NCBI RefSeq assembly: GCF_900120125.1
Contig: NZ_LT635546.1
Coordinates: 361,228 to 425,227, forward strand
Length of the DNA: 64,000 nt
Direction of reading: 5' to 3'
DNA from: Gemella massiliensis
GTDB lineage: Bacteria > Bacillota > Bacilli > Staphylococcales > Gemellaceae
Shown here: positions 43,676 through 55,875 of the stretch, piece by piece
Layout of the letters: every line of letters starts with the position of its first letter
Numbering within the stretch: position 1 is the first letter of the stretch
Program-made: the position numbers and the translations under genes
The notes under the pieces: generated by a model
Seen by the model: only the letters and a program-made list of their open reading frames with translations
What the model was told of the DNA's origin: nothing
The model's database searches: none

Positions 43676-44802
43676 TTTCGGATTTTAAAGGTTACAAGAA
43701 GTCAAGATGGCTTAAAGATTTTGAGAAAATGTCAATTTATTCTTTGAGATTAGATCAATTAGAAGAGTATTTTCTTAGTATTGGTGAAAAAAAATTTAGA
43801 GCTAAACAAGTATTTGATTGGCTATACAAAAAAAGAGTTACTGATTTTTCCTTAATGAAAAATTTACCTAAAAATTTGCAAGAAAAGTTAAATGAAGAAT
43901 TTCAAATAACAACCTTGAAAACTATTATTAAGCAAGAATCAACAGATGGAACAATGAAATTTTTATTTGAACTACAAGACAAATATACTATCGAAAGTGT
44001 TTTAATGAAAAATAAATATGGTAATTCTCTATGTGTAACAACACAGGTGGGATGTCGAATTGGTTGTACTTTTTGTGCTTCAACTCTAGGTGGCTTAAAA
44101 CGAAACTTGGAGGCCGGTGAAATTGTTTCTCAAGTATTAAAGGTTCAAAAAGAACTTGATAAACGTGGTGAACGAATTTCGAGCATAGTGATTATGGGTA
44201 TTGGAGAACCGTTTGAGAACTATTCTGAAATGATGGATTTTATTAAAATAATTAATAGTAATGAGAGTTTTAATATTGGAGCAAGACATATTACAGTTTC
44301 TACGTCAGGTATTGTTCCTAAAATATACGATTTTGCGAATGAAAATATTCAAATTAATTTTGCCGTTTCACTTCATGCACCGACAAATGAATTAAGAAGT
44401 AAGATAATGCCGGTAAATAGAGCATATAGTATTGATAAATTAATGGAAGCATTAAAGTATTATCAAAAAACAACAAATCGTCGAATAACTTTTGAGTATG
44501 GGCTTATGGGTAGAGTTAATGACCAAAAAGAACATGCGGAAAAATTATCAGAAATAATTAGAGAATTAAACTGTCATGTCAATTTAATTCCAATAAATTA
44601 TGTTCCGGAAAGAAATTATGTAAGAACAAGTAAAAATGATATTTTTGCTTTTGAAAAAGTATTGAAGAAAAATAGGGTTAATGTAACGATAAGAAGAACT
44701 CAAGGAGATGATATTGACGCTGCTTGTGGTCAATTACGTGCAAAAGAACGTAAAGATGAGGTAGAAGGAGGAATCCCAGATGCCACTAGTATATTCGTAT
44801 AA
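43669..44802 (+). CDS. rlmN: 23S rRNA/tRNA adenine-C2-methyltransferase RlmN
   Basis: Radical-SAM enzyme methylating A2503 of 23S rRNA and A37 of some tRNAs. The 377 residues show the cluster motif GCRIGCTFC (C129, C133, C136), [13 protein letters not shown], the [13 protein letters not shown] segment and, near the C-terminus, the catalytic cysteine in [10 protein letters not shown]. Start: a longer frame begins at 43624 inside rsmB, but GGAGG lies 5-6 bases before the ATG at 43669. The N-terminus carries about 20 extra residues before the usual [10 protein letters not shown]. It overlaps the stp start by 23 bases. Confidence 0.95.
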   Translation: MLISDFKGYKKSRWLKDFEKMSIYSLRLDQLEEYFLSIGEKKFRAKQVFDWLYKKRVTDFSLMKNLPKNLQEKLNEEFQITTLKTIIKQESTDGTMKFLFELQDKYTIESVLMKNKYGNSLCVTTQVGCRIGCTFCASTLGGLKRNLEAGEIVSQVLKVQKELDKRGERISSIVIMGIGEPFENYSEMMDFIKIINSNESFNIGARHITVSTSGIVPKIYDFANENIQINFAVSLHAPTNELRSKIMPVNRAYSIDKLMEALKYYQKTTNRRITFEYGLMGRVNDQKEHAEKLSEIIRELNCHVNLIPINYVPERNYVRTSKNDIFAFEKVLKKNRVNVTIRRTQGDDIDAACGQLRAKERKDEVEGGIPDATSIFV

Positions 44803-45523
44803 TAGTAATAAGGGTAGAAAAACAAAAAATGAAGATGCCGTAAGTGTTGTAAAGAATAGTAAAGGTGATGCATTAGCTATTATTTGTGACGGTGTCGGTA
44901 GCCATAGTAATGCTGCATATTCCAGCAATTATATTGTCACAACTTTGGAAAAAGAGTGGCAAAATATGTCTTTTGCTAATTTTAAAAATATGAAAAATTG
45001 GCTTTATGATAAAATTGAAAAATTAAATATAGAGTTATATACAAAATCTAAAAAAAGTAGTAAAAAAATGGGAACAACTATTGTTGTAGTAGCTACTTTC
45101 AAAGAAGAAGTTGTAGTTTATAATATCGGTGATAGTAGAGCATATGGTGTAACAATAGATAATGATATGAAATTATTGACTATAGATGATTCTTTTGTCG
45201 GTGCATTAATTAATGCCGGAGCAATTACAGAAGAAGAGGCAAAAAATCATCCGGAAAAACATATTTTAACACAAGCTTTGGCAACAAGAGAAAAGATAAA
45301 TCTCCATACTTATACTGATACATTAGAAAAATTCGATTATTTTTTAATATGTTCTGATGGGTTATCTAATATGATAGAAACTGATGAAATAAAAAATATA
45401 ATTAGAAATGAAGAATTATCTGACAGCATAGAGAAATTAATTAATTTAAGTGTAGAACGTGGTGGCATTGATAATATTTCAGTGGCAATCATAAAAAATC
45501 TAAGGGGTGGCAATAATGATTAA
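44780..45523 (+). CDS. stp: PP2C-type serine/threonine phosphatase Stp
   Basis: Metal-dependent phosphatase that reverses PrkC phosphorylation. The 247 residues have the PP2C motifs: [18 protein letters not shown] (family usually DGMGGH; D37 kept), [32 protein letters not shown] with [22 protein letters not shown] and [11 protein letters not shown]. The usual DGMGGH motif is altered at two positions, but both metal-binding residues remain. GAAGGAGG precedes the ATG inside rlmN. It overlaps the kinase gene by 8 bases, the standard pairing. Confidence 0.95.
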   Translation: MPLVYSYNSNKGRKTKNEDAVSVVKNSKGDALAIICDGVGSHSNAAYSSNYIVTTLEKEWQNMSFANFKNMKNWLYDKIEKLNIELYTKSKKSSKKMGTTIVVVATFKEEVVVYNIGDSRAYGVTIDNDMKLLTIDDSFVGALINAGAITEEEAKNHPEKHILTQALATREKINLHTYTDTLEKFDYFLICSDGLSNMIETDEIKNIIRNEELSDSIEKLINLSVERGGIDNISVAIIKNLRGGNND

Positions 45524-47363
45524 TAAAATGATATGCAATCGCTACAAAGTATTGGATCATCTCGGAACCGGAGGAATGGCAACTGTTTGGCTAGGTTACG
45601 ATACAATTTTAGATCGTCAAGTTGCGATTAAAACTTTTAAAATAGATGCAAACGACAAAGATGCGGTAAAAAGATTTAATAGGGAAGCGAAGGCTGTTAC
45701 CAGTTTATCACATCCTAATATCGTTTCGATATATGATGTAGAAAATGAAGGCGATTTTTATTATTTAATGCTTGAATATGTAGAAGGTATGACTTTGAAA
45801 GATTATATGATGAAAAATCCGAAAATACCGATTGATACGATTATTTATATTGCTAAGCAAATTGCTGACGGATTAAGCCACGCTCATCAAAACGGCATTA
45901 TTCATCGTGATATTAAACCGCAAAATATACTCATGAAACCGGATCTTACATGTAAAATTACAGATTTTGGAATAGCACGTGCTTATGGAGATACTACACT
46001 TACTCAAACTAATCAAATGTTAGGTACAGTTTATTATCTTTCACCGGAGCAAGCGCGGGGTAATGTAGCAACAGCACAAAGTGATATTTATTCTCTTGGT
46101 ATTCTAATTTTCGAGATGATAACAGGACAAATTCCATTTAAAGGTGAGTCAGCGGTTGCGATAGCACTTAAACATCTTCAAGAGGAACTTCCGGATATTG
46201 ATAAATATCGTGATAATGTACCGCAAAGTGTAAAAAATATTGTCCTTCAAGCTACAATGAAAAATCCTAACGAACGCTATATTAGTTCTAAAGAATTAGC
46301 ACAGGATATTTCTACTTGCCTGAGCCCTGAAAGATTAAATGAAAATAAGTATGTCGGATTTAAAATTCCAACTGATGAAAATCAACATTTTAATCAAACC
46401 CAGTATATTGACAGTAGAAACATAGAACCTTACTATGAAGAACAATATCAACCGGATGAATATTATGATAATTATGAAGATGACAACAGAACTAATCATA
46501 ATAATAAAAAAAATAGCTATAATAATGTTGGAAAAAATAAAAAAGAATCATCTAAAGGGAAGCATATTATTCTGGCGTTATTAGCAATAATACTTATAGC
46601 TGTAGGTTCATTTTTTGCTTATAATTATATAGTAGGTGCAGACAGTGTTTCAGCACCCGATGTTAAAAATCAAACATTAGATGAAGCAAAAGTTACAATA
46701 GAAAAAGCCGGCTTGGAAGTTGGAGATATAACAAAGGTAGCCAGTGATGAAATTAAAGAAAATACGGTAATTGACAGTGATCCTAAAGCCGGTAAAAAAG
46801 TTAGAAAAGGTACGAAAGTGGATTTACGGGTTTCTTCGGGAAAAACTACGGTTGATATGCCGAATTTTATCGGAATGGATGAAGAAACGGTTAAACGTAA
46901 TGTATCAAAATTAGGCTTTAAGAATGTCACCGTAGAAAAAGTAGCAAGCGACAGGTATGATAGTGGCAAAGTCGTTGCACAAAGTATTCCTGCCGGAACA
47001 CAAATAGTTCCGAAAGAAAAAGAGCTTATTATTCAAGTATCAACAGGTAAGAAAAAAGTTAGTATGCCTAATTTAGTAGGTATTTCGCGTGCTGAGGCAA
47101 AAAGTATTATTGATACTTATGGTTTTAGAAGTGTTTCTTATAAAGAAGAATATTCAGATAAAGAGAAAGAAGGCACAGTTATTTCTCAAAGTATTCGAAG
47201 TGGTTCAAGCATTATTCCAAGTGAGGAAATATTAGAGATTATTGTTTCAAAAGGAAAAGAAGAAACTAATAAAGGTAATAATATTTCAGATCAGAATAAT
47301 AAAAATAATAATAACTCGGAAAATTCAAATAATACTCCAGGGAATAATTCATCGGGTAATTAA
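45516..47363 (+). CDS. prkC: PASTA-domain serine/threonine kinase PrkC/Stk
   Basis: Membrane kinase that senses peptidoglycan fragments or lipid II and controls cell wall metabolism. The 615 residues run: kinase domain (about 5-265; GTGGMATVWLG, VAIKTFK, HRDIKPQNIL, DFGIARAYGD), an Asn/Tyr-rich cytoplasmic stretch (about 290-340), a basic patch, one transmembrane helix (about 347-368), three PASTA domains (about 375-580), and a Ser/Asn tail (KGNNISDQNNKNNNN). Start: the GTG at 45507 is part of the Shine-Dalgarno AAGGGGTGG, so ATG 45516 is chosen. rsgA and rpe, which follow in Bacillus, are absent; a terminator comes next. Confidence 0.94.
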   Translation: MINKMICNRYKVLDHLGTGGMATVWLGYDTILDRQVAIKTFKIDANDKDAVKRFNREAKAVTSLSHPNIVSIYDVENEGDFYYLMLEYVEGMTLKDYMMKNPKIPIDTIIYIAKQIADGLSHAHQNGIIHRDIKPQNILMKPDLTCKITDFGIARAYGDTTLTQTNQMLGTVYYLSPEQARGNVATAQSDIYSLGILIFEMITGQIPFKGESAVAIALKHLQEELPDIDKYRDNVPQSVKNIVLQATMKNPNERYISSKELAQDISTCLSPERLNENKYVGFKIPTDENQHFNQTQYIDSRNIEPYYEEQYQPDEYYDNYEDDNRTNHNNKKNSYNNVGKNKKESSKGKHIILALLAIILIAVGSFFAYNYIVGADSVSAPDVKNQTLDEAKVTIEKAGLEVGDITKVASDEIKENTVIDSDPKAGKKVRKGTKVDLRVSSGKTTVDMPNFIGMDEETVKRNVSKLGFKNVTVEKVASDRYDSGKVVAQSIPAGTQIVPKEKELIIQVSTGKKKVSMPNLVGISRAEAKSIIDTYGFRSVSYKEEYSDKEKEGTVISQSIRSGSSIIPSEEILEIIVSKGKEETNKGNNISDQNNKNNNNSENSNNTPGNNSSGN

Positions 47364-47469
47364 AAAAGAAGTGACCTAGAAAAAACATTCATAATTTAAT
47401 TTAGGTACAGCAGTTTATCAGTGTTCAAATTTATTTTTCAAATATTTTTGAATATCTTATAAATCTTAC

Positions 47470-47530
47470 GGGAGTGACTTTTAAAAAATTATTTTTTGAA
47501 ATCATGATTTTAAAGGCGCTCCCATTTTTA
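47470..47530 (+). terminator. Long hairpin terminator after prkC
   Basis: GGGAGTGACTTTTAAAA (from 47470) pairs with TTTTAAAGGCGCTCCC (ending 47523) with one wobble, one mismatch and one bulge, around a 20-base loop, then ATTTTTAAAAA. It sits 24 bases before the uvrC Shine-Dalgarno. Confidence 0.7.
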
Positions 47531-47554
47531 AAAATAAAATTTTATGGTGAAAAA

Positions 47555-49300
47555 ATGAATACAACATTAGAAAAAAAATTAGAGTTGCTTCCTAATAATC
47601 CGGGGTGTTATTTATATAAAAATAATATTGGAGAGATTATTTACGTAGGAAAAGCAAAAAATTTGAAAAATAGAGTGAAAAGTTATTTTACAGGAAGTCA
47701 TAATAAGAAAACTCAGATGTTGGTAGCTAAGATAGATGATTTAGAATATATAATCGTTAACTCTGAAAAAGAGGCATTGCTTCTGGAAAACAATTTAATA
47801 AAAAAATATAAACCATATTTCAATATTCGTTTAAAAGATGATAAAACTTATCCATATCTTATGATAACAAAAGAAGAACATCCACGCTTGGTGTTAACTA
47901 GAAAATATAAAAAAAATAATAAAAATATTTATTTCGGTCCATATGTTGATATAAAATCAGCAACACAAGTAAAAAAAATTCTTGATAAAATATATCCATT
48001 ACGTAAATGTAATCCTGTTGGGAAACGACCTTGTATGTATTATCAAATAGGGGAATGTATAGGCCCGTGTGCAAAATATGTAAGTCAAGAAGAATACAAA
48101 GAGCAAATATCTAAAATAAAATTATTTTTACAGGGAAATACTAAAGAAATATTAACGATATTAAACGAAAAAATGCAGAATTACATCACAAATCTTGAAT
48201 TTGAGAATGCAGAAAAAATTCATAATTACATTAACTCGATTCAAGTGTCAATTCAAAATCAAATTGTTGCAGATGTAAATAATGTGGATAAAGATTATGT
48301 AGGATATTGTTATAACGAAGAATATATATGTATTCAAATATTTTTATCACGCTTAGGGAATATAATTGAGCGTAAAGTAGAATATTTTACCTTATATGAT
48401 ACCCCGGAGGAAATATTATATTCATATTTACTTCAGTATTATACATTTAATAAAGTACCGAAAGAAATTTATATAAACAACATTAATATTGAATTACTTT
48501 CTAAAGTTATTGAAACCAAAATTATTACTCCTAAAAGAGGTAATAATAAAAAACTTTTAACGATTGTAGAGGATAATGCTAACTATTTTTTAGAAAATAA
48601 TTTAAAAATAGAAGAACAAAAAGAAATAAAATTACAGGAAACACTTAAAAATCTTGCAAAAAAAATCGGAGTAAAAAGTATCAATAGTATAGATGCTTTT
48701 GATAATTCAAATATTATGGGAATTGATGCTGTATCGGTTAAGGTGAATTTCACAAATGGAAAAAAGAATACTTATAATTATAGAAAATTTAAAATTAAGG
48801 AAACCGTAGGAATAAATGATATAAAAACGATGAAAGAAGTTTTATATAAAAATTATAAAGATAAGGTTACAGATACCGAACTCATCGTTATTGACGGCGG
48901 AAAAAATCATGTTAGTGCCGCTATTGAAATTATTCATGATAATCTAAATTTAGATATAAAAATAATAGGTTTAGCAAAAAACGATAAGCACGTAACAGAA
49001 TATATTGTAACTGATGATTTTGAAATTATAGAATTGGATAAACGTTCATCAGAATATTTATTTTTAAAGCAAATTCAAGATGAAGTACATAGATTTGCAA
49101 TTACATATCATCGTGCAACAAAAACTAAAAATATGTTTACATCAAAACTTGACAGTATTTCCGGAATAGGGAAAGTTAGGAAAAAGGTATTGTTAGAAAC
49201 CTTTTCTTCATTGGAGGAAATAAAAAACTGCTCTTGTGAAAAACTTTATGATCTTGGAATTCCTAAGGAAGTTATAAAAAGAATAAAAGAGGAATTGTAA
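47555..49300 (+). CDS. uvrC: Excinuclease ABC subunit C
   Basis: Nuclease of nucleotide excision repair that cuts both sides of a lesion marked by UvrAB. The 581 residues comprise a GIY-YIG domain (GCYLYKNNIGEIIYVGKAKN), a cysteine-containing segment (RKCNPVGKRPCMYYQIGECIG), the UVR domain (about 200-235), the RNase H-like C-terminal nuclease (DAFDNSNIMGIDAVSVKV, VIDGGKNHV) and a helix-hairpin-helix pair. Start: a longer frame from 47474 runs through the terminator hairpin; ATG 47555 with GGTGA upstream gives the normal N-terminus. Confidence 0.95.
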   Translation: MNTTLEKKLELLPNNPGCYLYKNNIGEIIYVGKAKNLKNRVKSYFTGSHNKKTQMLVAKIDDLEYIIVNSEKEALLLENNLIKKYKPYFNIRLKDDKTYPYLMITKEEHPRLVLTRKYKKNNKNIYFGPYVDIKSATQVKKILDKIYPLRKCNPVGKRPCMYYQIGECIGPCAKYVSQEEYKEQISKIKLFLQGNTKEILTILNEKMQNYITNLEFENAEKIHNYINSIQVSIQNQIVADVNNVDKDYVGYCYNEEYICIQIFLSRLGNIIERKVEYFTLYDTPEEILYSYLLQYYTFNKVPKEIYINNINIELLSKVIETKIITPKRGNNKKLLTIVEDNANYFLENNLKIEEQKEIKLQETLKNLAKKIGVKSINSIDAFDNSNIMGIDAVSVKVNFTNGKKNTYNYRKFKIKETVGINDIKTMKEVLYKNYKDKVTDTELIVIDGGKNHVSAAIEIIHDNLNLDIKIIGLAKNDKHVTEYIVTDDFEIIELDKRSSEYLFLKQIQDEVHRFAITYHRATKTKNMFTSKLDSISGIGKVRKKVLLETFSSLEEIKNCSCEKLYDLGIPKEVIKRIKEEL

Positions 49301-49364
49301 AAAAATAAAAAGTACGGATATCTTAATTTTTTGATTTAATACTATGGTATATTTTAAAAAATTA

Positions 49365-49373
49365 TGATATAAT
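49365..49373 (+). promoter_or_regulatory. Extended -10 promoter for the FAH-recA transcript
   Basis: TGATATAAT, 36 bases before the FAH-family ATG. No LexA-type SOS box was found between here and recA. Confidence 0.5.
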
Positions 49374-49408
49374 ACTATAAAAGATTAACGGTATTTAGGA
49401 GGCAGACT

Positions 49409-50323
49409 ATGAAATTTTTATCTTTTAGATATGAAGATAGAGAATTGTACGGAGTAAAAGTAAAACGTGAAGAAAACGCTTGGAATTTAATTAAAATATT
49501 AAAAGAATTTGATAATGTTGATACAGTTCCAAAAATTTTAAGGGAAGCTATTGAAATTTATGGAGTTTCCTTTATAGAAAAAGTAAGAAAAGTGTTAAAA
49601 CACGTTGAAAAATTAGAAACAGCTGAGGATTATAAAATTCCACTTGATAAAATTATCTGGCGTTCTCCTATAACAAGAACTCCGAAAAATATATTATGTG
49701 TAGGTCATAACTATGCAACTCACGTCAATGAACTTGGAGATGAATTAGCAAAAACTCCTAAAGATGTCCTTATATTTACAAAATCTACTACAGCCTTGGC
49801 AGGTAATAATGAAGTTGTCCCGTCTCATAAAGATATTACAGATAGTCTTGATTTTGGAGGAGAGCTGGCAGTAGTTATTGCAAAAAATGGTAAAAATATT
49901 TTACGTCCGCTAGTATTGGATTATATTTTCGGATATACAATTATGAATGATATTACGGCTACGGATCTTCAGTATAAACATGGTCAGTTTTTCTTAGGAA
50001 AATCATTGGAGAAATCTGCAGTTGTTGGACCATATCTTGTAACTAAAGACGAAGTAAGTTCACCGGAATCTATGAATATTGTTACTAAAGTAAATGGTGA
50101 AATTAAACAAAATGCTATGACTTCGGAAATGTTATTTAGAGTTGATGATGTTCTTGCCGAAATTAGTAAAATTATTGAGTTGGAAGCAGGGGATATTATA
50201 GCAACCGGAACTCCGGCAGGAGTAGGACAAGCACAAAAACCGCCACGCTTTTTAAAAGAAGGCGATGAGGTGAAGATAACCGTAGAAGGTATAGGAACAT
50301 TGACAACCATTATAGGAGAATAA
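49409..50323 (+). CDS. Fumarylacetoacetate hydrolase family protein
   Basis: Member of the FAH superfamily, which includes acylpyruvate hydrolases and oxaloacetate-processing enzymes. The 304 residues have a short N-terminal domain and the FAH barrel from about residue 95: ILCVGHNYATHVNELG, FTKSTTALAG, DSLDFGGELAVVI with the metal ligands E and E, YTIMNDITATDLQ with the third ligand D, and IIATGTPAGVGQ. The substrate is unknown. GGAGG precedes the ATG. recA starts 15 bases after its stop, so the two are probably co-transcribed, an uncommon neighbour for recA. Confidence 0.9.
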   Translation: MKFLSFRYEDRELYGVKVKREENAWNLIKILKEFDNVDTVPKILREAIEIYGVSFIEKVRKVLKHVEKLETAEDYKIPLDKIIWRSPITRTPKNILCVGHNYATHVNELGDELAKTPKDVLIFTKSTTALAGNNEVVPSHKDITDSLDFGGELAVVIAKNGKNILRPLVLDYIFGYTIMNDITATDLQYKHGQFFLGKSLEKSAVVGPYLVTKDEVSSPESMNIVTKVNGEIKQNAMTSEMLFRVDDVLAEISKIIELEAGDIIATGTPAGVGQAQKPPRFLKEGDEVKITVEGIGTLTTIIGE

Positions 50324-50338
50324 GAAAGGAAATGAGTT

Positions 50339-51466
50339 ATGGCAAAGGCTAAATCTAAAATAAAAGATAAAGTTACCAGAATTGATAGAGAAGATACAAA
50401 AGGAAGACAAGAAGCAATAGCTAATGCGATAAAAGCTATTGAAAAAGAATTTGGGAAAGGTGCAATAATGGATCTTTCTAAAGATAATCCCATAAAAGTT
50501 GAATCAATTTCTTCAGGCTCGCTGGCGATTGATTCGGCTCTTGGCATAGGTGGCTATCCGAAAGGGCGTATTGTTGAAGTATTCGGACCGGAGTCATCCG
50601 GAAAAACTACAATTGCATTACATGCTATTGCAGAAGTACAAAAACAAGGGGGTATAGCTGCGTTTATTGATGCGGAAAATGCGTTGGATATAGAGTATGC
50701 TAAAGCGTTAGGTGTTGATTTTTCACCCGGGAAATTCTTTTTATCACAACCCGATAGTGGAGAACAAGCATTAGATATTGCAGAAAAATTAATTTTATCC
50801 GGTGCTATCGATATTATTGTTATAGATTCAGTTGCCGCTTTGGTTCCACAAGCGGAGATTGATGGAGTAATGGGTGCCTCACACGTCGGTCTTCAAGCAC
50901 GTTTGATGTCACAAGCACTTAGAAAATTAACAGGAAACATTAACAAAACTAATACAATTGCATTATTTATCAATCAACTTCGTGAAAAAGTTGGGGTAAC
51001 CTATGGAAATCCTGAGGTAACAACAGGAGGACGAGCACTAAAATTTTATTCATCTATTCGTTTGGAAGTGCGTAAAATTTCTGCAATTAAAAATTCCGGA
51101 GAGAATGTAATAGGTAACAGAACAAAAATTAAAATAGTTAAAAATAAAGTAGCACCACCATTCAAACAAGTAGAAGTCGATATTATGTTTGGAGAGGGTA
51201 TTTCTAAACTTGGAGAGTTAATTGATTTTGGTGTTGAACTTGATATTGTAAATAAATCGGGTTCATGGTTCTCTTATAATGGAGAAAAATTAGGACAAGG
51301 CAAGGAGAATGCAAAAAAAGTTTTAGAAGAAAACCAAGAACTATACCAAGAAATTCGTGATGCGGTAAGAGCAGAACTTATGAATACAGAATCGGAAAAA
51401 ACAAAAGAGCTTATAAATTCGAGTAATGATGAAGAAAATGAATTGTTAGAGGAAATAGATGAATAA
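50339..51466 (+). CDS. recA: Recombinase RecA
   Basis: Strand-exchange protein central to recombination, repair and natural transformation. The 375 residues include Walker [10 protein letters not shown], the [19 protein letters not shown] strand, the L1 loop ([20 protein letters not shown]), the L2 region [17 protein letters not shown], and an acidic C-terminal tail (ELLEEIDE). The N-terminus has about 20 more residues than E. coli RecA. AAAGGAAATGAG precedes the ATG. A 31-codon membrane peptide gene overlaps its last codons. No SOS box is visible upstream. Confidence 0.97.
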   Translation: MAKAKSKIKDKVTRIDREDTKGRQEAIANAIKAIEKEFGKGAIMDLSKDNPIKVESISSGSLAIDSALGIGGYPKGRIVEVFGPESSGKTTIALHAIAEVQKQGGIAAFIDAENALDIEYAKALGVDFSPGKFFLSQPDSGEQALDIAEKLILSGAIDIIVIDSVAALVPQAEIDGVMGASHVGLQARLMSQALRKLTGNINKTNTIALFINQLREKVGVTYGNPEVTTGGRALKFYSSIRLEVRKISAIKNSGENVIGNRTKIKIVKNKVAPPFKQVEVDIMFGEGISKLGELIDFGVELDIVNKSGSWFSYNGEKLGQGKENAKKVLEENQELYQEIRDAVRAELMNTESEKTKELINSSNDEENELLEEIDE

Positions 51467-51554
51467 AAAAGTATTTAAAATAGTATTATGGGTAATGATA
51501 TTTGCAATGCTAATTGGTGGTTTTGCTTCAGCTATTGCAATATTTCTAAGATAA
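51459..51554 (+). CDS. Small single-pass membrane peptide, Prli42/DUF4044-like
   Basis: A 31-codon ORF, ATG at 51459, TAA at 51552-51554. It starts inside the last codons of recA in the -1 frame (8-base overlap). The peptide is [11 protein letters not shown] followed by a hydrophobic helix (about residues 8-30) and a final Arg. A lysine-rich N-terminus and one helix in about 31 residues is the layout of Prli42, the peptide that anchors the stressosome in Listeria, and of the related DUF4044 peptides. AGAGGA lies about 7 bases before the ATG. The assignment rests on size, topology and composition; no stressosome gene lies in this window. Confidence 0.6.
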   Translation: MNKKVFKIVLWVMIFAMLIGGFASAIAIFLR

Positions 51555-51619
51555 AAAATACCACAATATAAAATAATATTAATAGCTATAATTTGTTAAT
51601 AATTATTAGTAAATTATAC

Positions 51620-51670
51620 GGGGGTGAGTGGACGTTAGTGTAATACTTTCAACCTCACCTCTTTCTTTTT
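51620..51670 (+). terminator. Hairpin and T-run between recA and pcrA (terminator or leader element)
   Basis: GGGGGTGAG (51620-51628) pairs with CTCACCTCT (51654-51662) around a 25-base loop, followed by TTCTTTTT. A TATAAT at 51587-51592 lies just upstream, so the hairpin could instead act in the leader of a pcrA transcript. Confidence 0.6.
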
Positions 51671-51697
51671 ATGATATAAGTATAGGAGAATAAAATC

Positions 51698-53881
51698 GTG
51701 AATTTAATTCAAAATATGAATAATAATCAACTAAAAGCTATTTTAAAAACAGATGGTGCAGTTATGGTTATAGCAGGAGCCGGAAGTGGTAAAACTAGGG
51801 TGCTTACTAACCGAATAGCATATTTAATTTCAGAAAAAAATGTGTTAGAAAGTAATATTCTTGCTATTACGTTTACAAATAAAGCGGCAAAAGAAATGAA
51901 AGAAAGAATTTATTCACTAGTAGGAGAAACGGCTAAATTTATTTGGATAAATACCTTTCACTCAATGTGTGTACGTATTCTAAGGAAACATATTGATTTA
52001 TTAGGTTATAATAAGACATTTACAATCTTAGATACCGGTGAGCAAAAAACTGTAATAAAAAATATAATCAAAGAATCAAATTTACCGGAAGATTCTTATC
52101 AACCAAATAGCATATTAAAAATTATTTCTAATGCAAAAAATAAAATGGTTACCTCTAAAGAAATGAGAGAAACATCAAAATTCGGATTTATGAAAAATGT
52201 AGCAGAAATATATTGTCAATATGAAAGATATTTGAAAAAAAATAGTGTTTTAGATTTTGATGATTTAATGCTGAAAACTATAGAATTATTTGAAAAAAAT
52301 AAAGATATATTAAGTATTTACCAAAATAAATTCGAATACATCCATGTTGATGAATATCAAGATACCAATGTAATACAATATAAGTTAATAAAGATGTTAA
52401 CAGCGATTCATAAAAATATTTGTGTTGTTGGAGATGATGATCAAAGTATTTACAGTTGGCGTGGTGCGTGTAGTGATAATATTATAAATTTTGAAAAAGA
52501 TTTTGATAATGTAGAAATTATTTTTTTAGATCAAAATTATCGTTCAAATTCGATAATATTAGATGTAGCAAATTCAGTTATTAAAAACAATACTGATAGA
52601 AAAGAAAAGGCACTCTGGTCTGAGAATAAGGGCGGCGAAAAAATAACAGTTTATGCTGCATTAAATGATAGAGATGAAACCGATGATATTGCTAAGAAAA
52701 TCACAGAGTTAAAACTTCAAGGAAATTCATATAAAGATATAGCAATACTGTATCGAGCAAACTATCTGTCTCGTTCTTTAGAAAACTCTTGTGTATCATT
52801 CGGTATACCGTACAAGCTGATTGGTTCATTAAAATTCTTACAACGACAAGAAATTAGAGATATATTATCTTACATGAATGTTTTGGTAAACCCAAATGAT
52901 GAATTTAGTCTAAGAAGAATTATTAATACCCCTAAACGTGGTATAGGTGCCAGTTCCATAGAAAAAATAGAAAATTATGCTAGTGAGAACAATATTTCAT
53001 TATTTCAAGCGCTTAAAGAAATTGAAAATATAAAACTTTCTAAGAAAATATCTACAAATGTTAAGTTGTTTATAAAACTGTTTGATAAATATTCGCAAGT
53101 AGAAGATTATACCATTGAAGAGTTAATTATAGGAATTTATAAAGATTCAGGATATGAAAGTATGTTAAAAGAATCTGCTGATGTCTATGCTGAAAGTAGA
53201 ATAGAAAACATTTCAGAATTAGTATCATCAGCAAAACAGTTTTCAAGTATGAATGACAATTTAATTGATTTTATTTCTGAAATGTCGCTTACTTCTGATT
53301 CTGATGATGAAAATGAAGATGATGCTGTAACATTATCTACAGTTCATGCAGCTAAAGGTCTTGAGTATAAAGTGGTATTTATTATGGGACTTGAGGAAAA
53401 TCTTTTTCCTTCTATTCGTGATGCCGATAGTTCAGAAGATGAAAAAAATAAAATGGAAGAAGAAAGACGCTTAGCTTATGTAGCTATAACTCGAGCAAAA
53501 GAAAAATTATTTATGTCATATGCCAATAGGCGTATGCAATTTGGTAATATAAAAATGAATAAACGCTCCAGATTTTTAGATGAAGTTCCCGGTAATTTAG
53601 TGAACTTTGAATCATCGTTTGGAGATTTGGAAAACACTAATGATAAAATACAAAGTGTAAATAAATTTGTAAGTAAACTTAGTCCAAAAATAAAAATTGA
53701 TGACAAGCCAAAAATTAGTGCCAAAAGTGCGAATTATTCCGTTGGCGATAAGGTTAATCATAAAAAATTTGGAGATGGTGTAGTGGTAGAAATAAAACAT
53801 GATAGTGTTAAAGTGAATTTCGAAGAAGTTGGGGTTAAGATACTTCTTATAGAATATGTGAAGTTGACAAGAAAGGGATAA
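51698..53881 (+). CDS. pcrA: ATP-dependent DNA helicase PcrA
   Basis: Superfamily 1A 3'-5' helicase for repair and for clearing replication conflicts. The 727 residues contain Walker A AGAGSGKTRVL, TFTNKAAKEMKER, the Walker B region HVDEYQDTN, VGDDDQSIYSWRGA, LDQNYRSN, TVHAAKGLEYK and LAYVAITRAKEKL, and a C-terminal Tudor-like RNA polymerase-binding region (KVNHKKFGDGVVVEI). The start is GTG with TAGGAG 10 bases upstream. ligA begins 3 bases after its stop, the usual pcrA-ligA pair. Confidence 0.95.
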   Translation: MNLIQNMNNNQLKAILKTDGAVMVIAGAGSGKTRVLTNRIAYLISEKNVLESNILAITFTNKAAKEMKERIYSLVGETAKFIWINTFHSMCVRILRKHIDLLGYNKTFTILDTGEQKTVIKNIIKESNLPEDSYQPNSILKIISNAKNKMVTSKEMRETSKFGFMKNVAEIYCQYERYLKKNSVLDFDDLMLKTIELFEKNKDILSIYQNKFEYIHVDEYQDTNVIQYKLIKMLTAIHKNICVVGDDDQSIYSWRGACSDNIINFEKDFDNVEIIFLDQNYRSNSIILDVANSVIKNNTDRKEKALWSENKGGEKITVYAALNDRDETDDIAKKITELKLQGNSYKDIAILYRANYLSRSLENSCVSFGIPYKLIGSLKFLQRQEIRDILSYMNVLVNPNDEFSLRRIINTPKRGIGASSIEKIENYASENNISLFQALKEIENIKLSKKISTNVKLFIKLFDKYSQVEDYTIEELIIGIYKDSGYESMLKESADVYAESRIENISELVSSAKQFSSMNDNLIDFISEMSLTSDSDDENEDDAVTLSTVHAAKGLEYKVVFIMGLEENLFPSIRDADSSEDEKNKMEEERRLAYVAITRAKEKLFMSYANRRMQFGNIKMNKRSRFLDEVPGNLVNFESSFGDLENTNDKIQSVNKFVSKLSPKIKIDDKPKISAKSANYSVGDKVNHKKFGDGVVVEIKHDSVKVNFEEVGVKILLIEYVKLTRKG

Positions 53882-55873
<1,992 letters not shown>

Positions 55874-55875
55874 CT

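Noticed and set aside
47474-47554. N-terminal extension of uvrC by 27 residues
   Set aside because: It would be encoded by the prkC terminator hairpin and has no ribosome-binding site; ATG 47555 matches the family start.
49984-50547. Minus-strand 187-residue frame across the FAH gene and recA
   Set aside because: Shadow of two well-supported plus-strand genes; no ribosome-binding site or family match.
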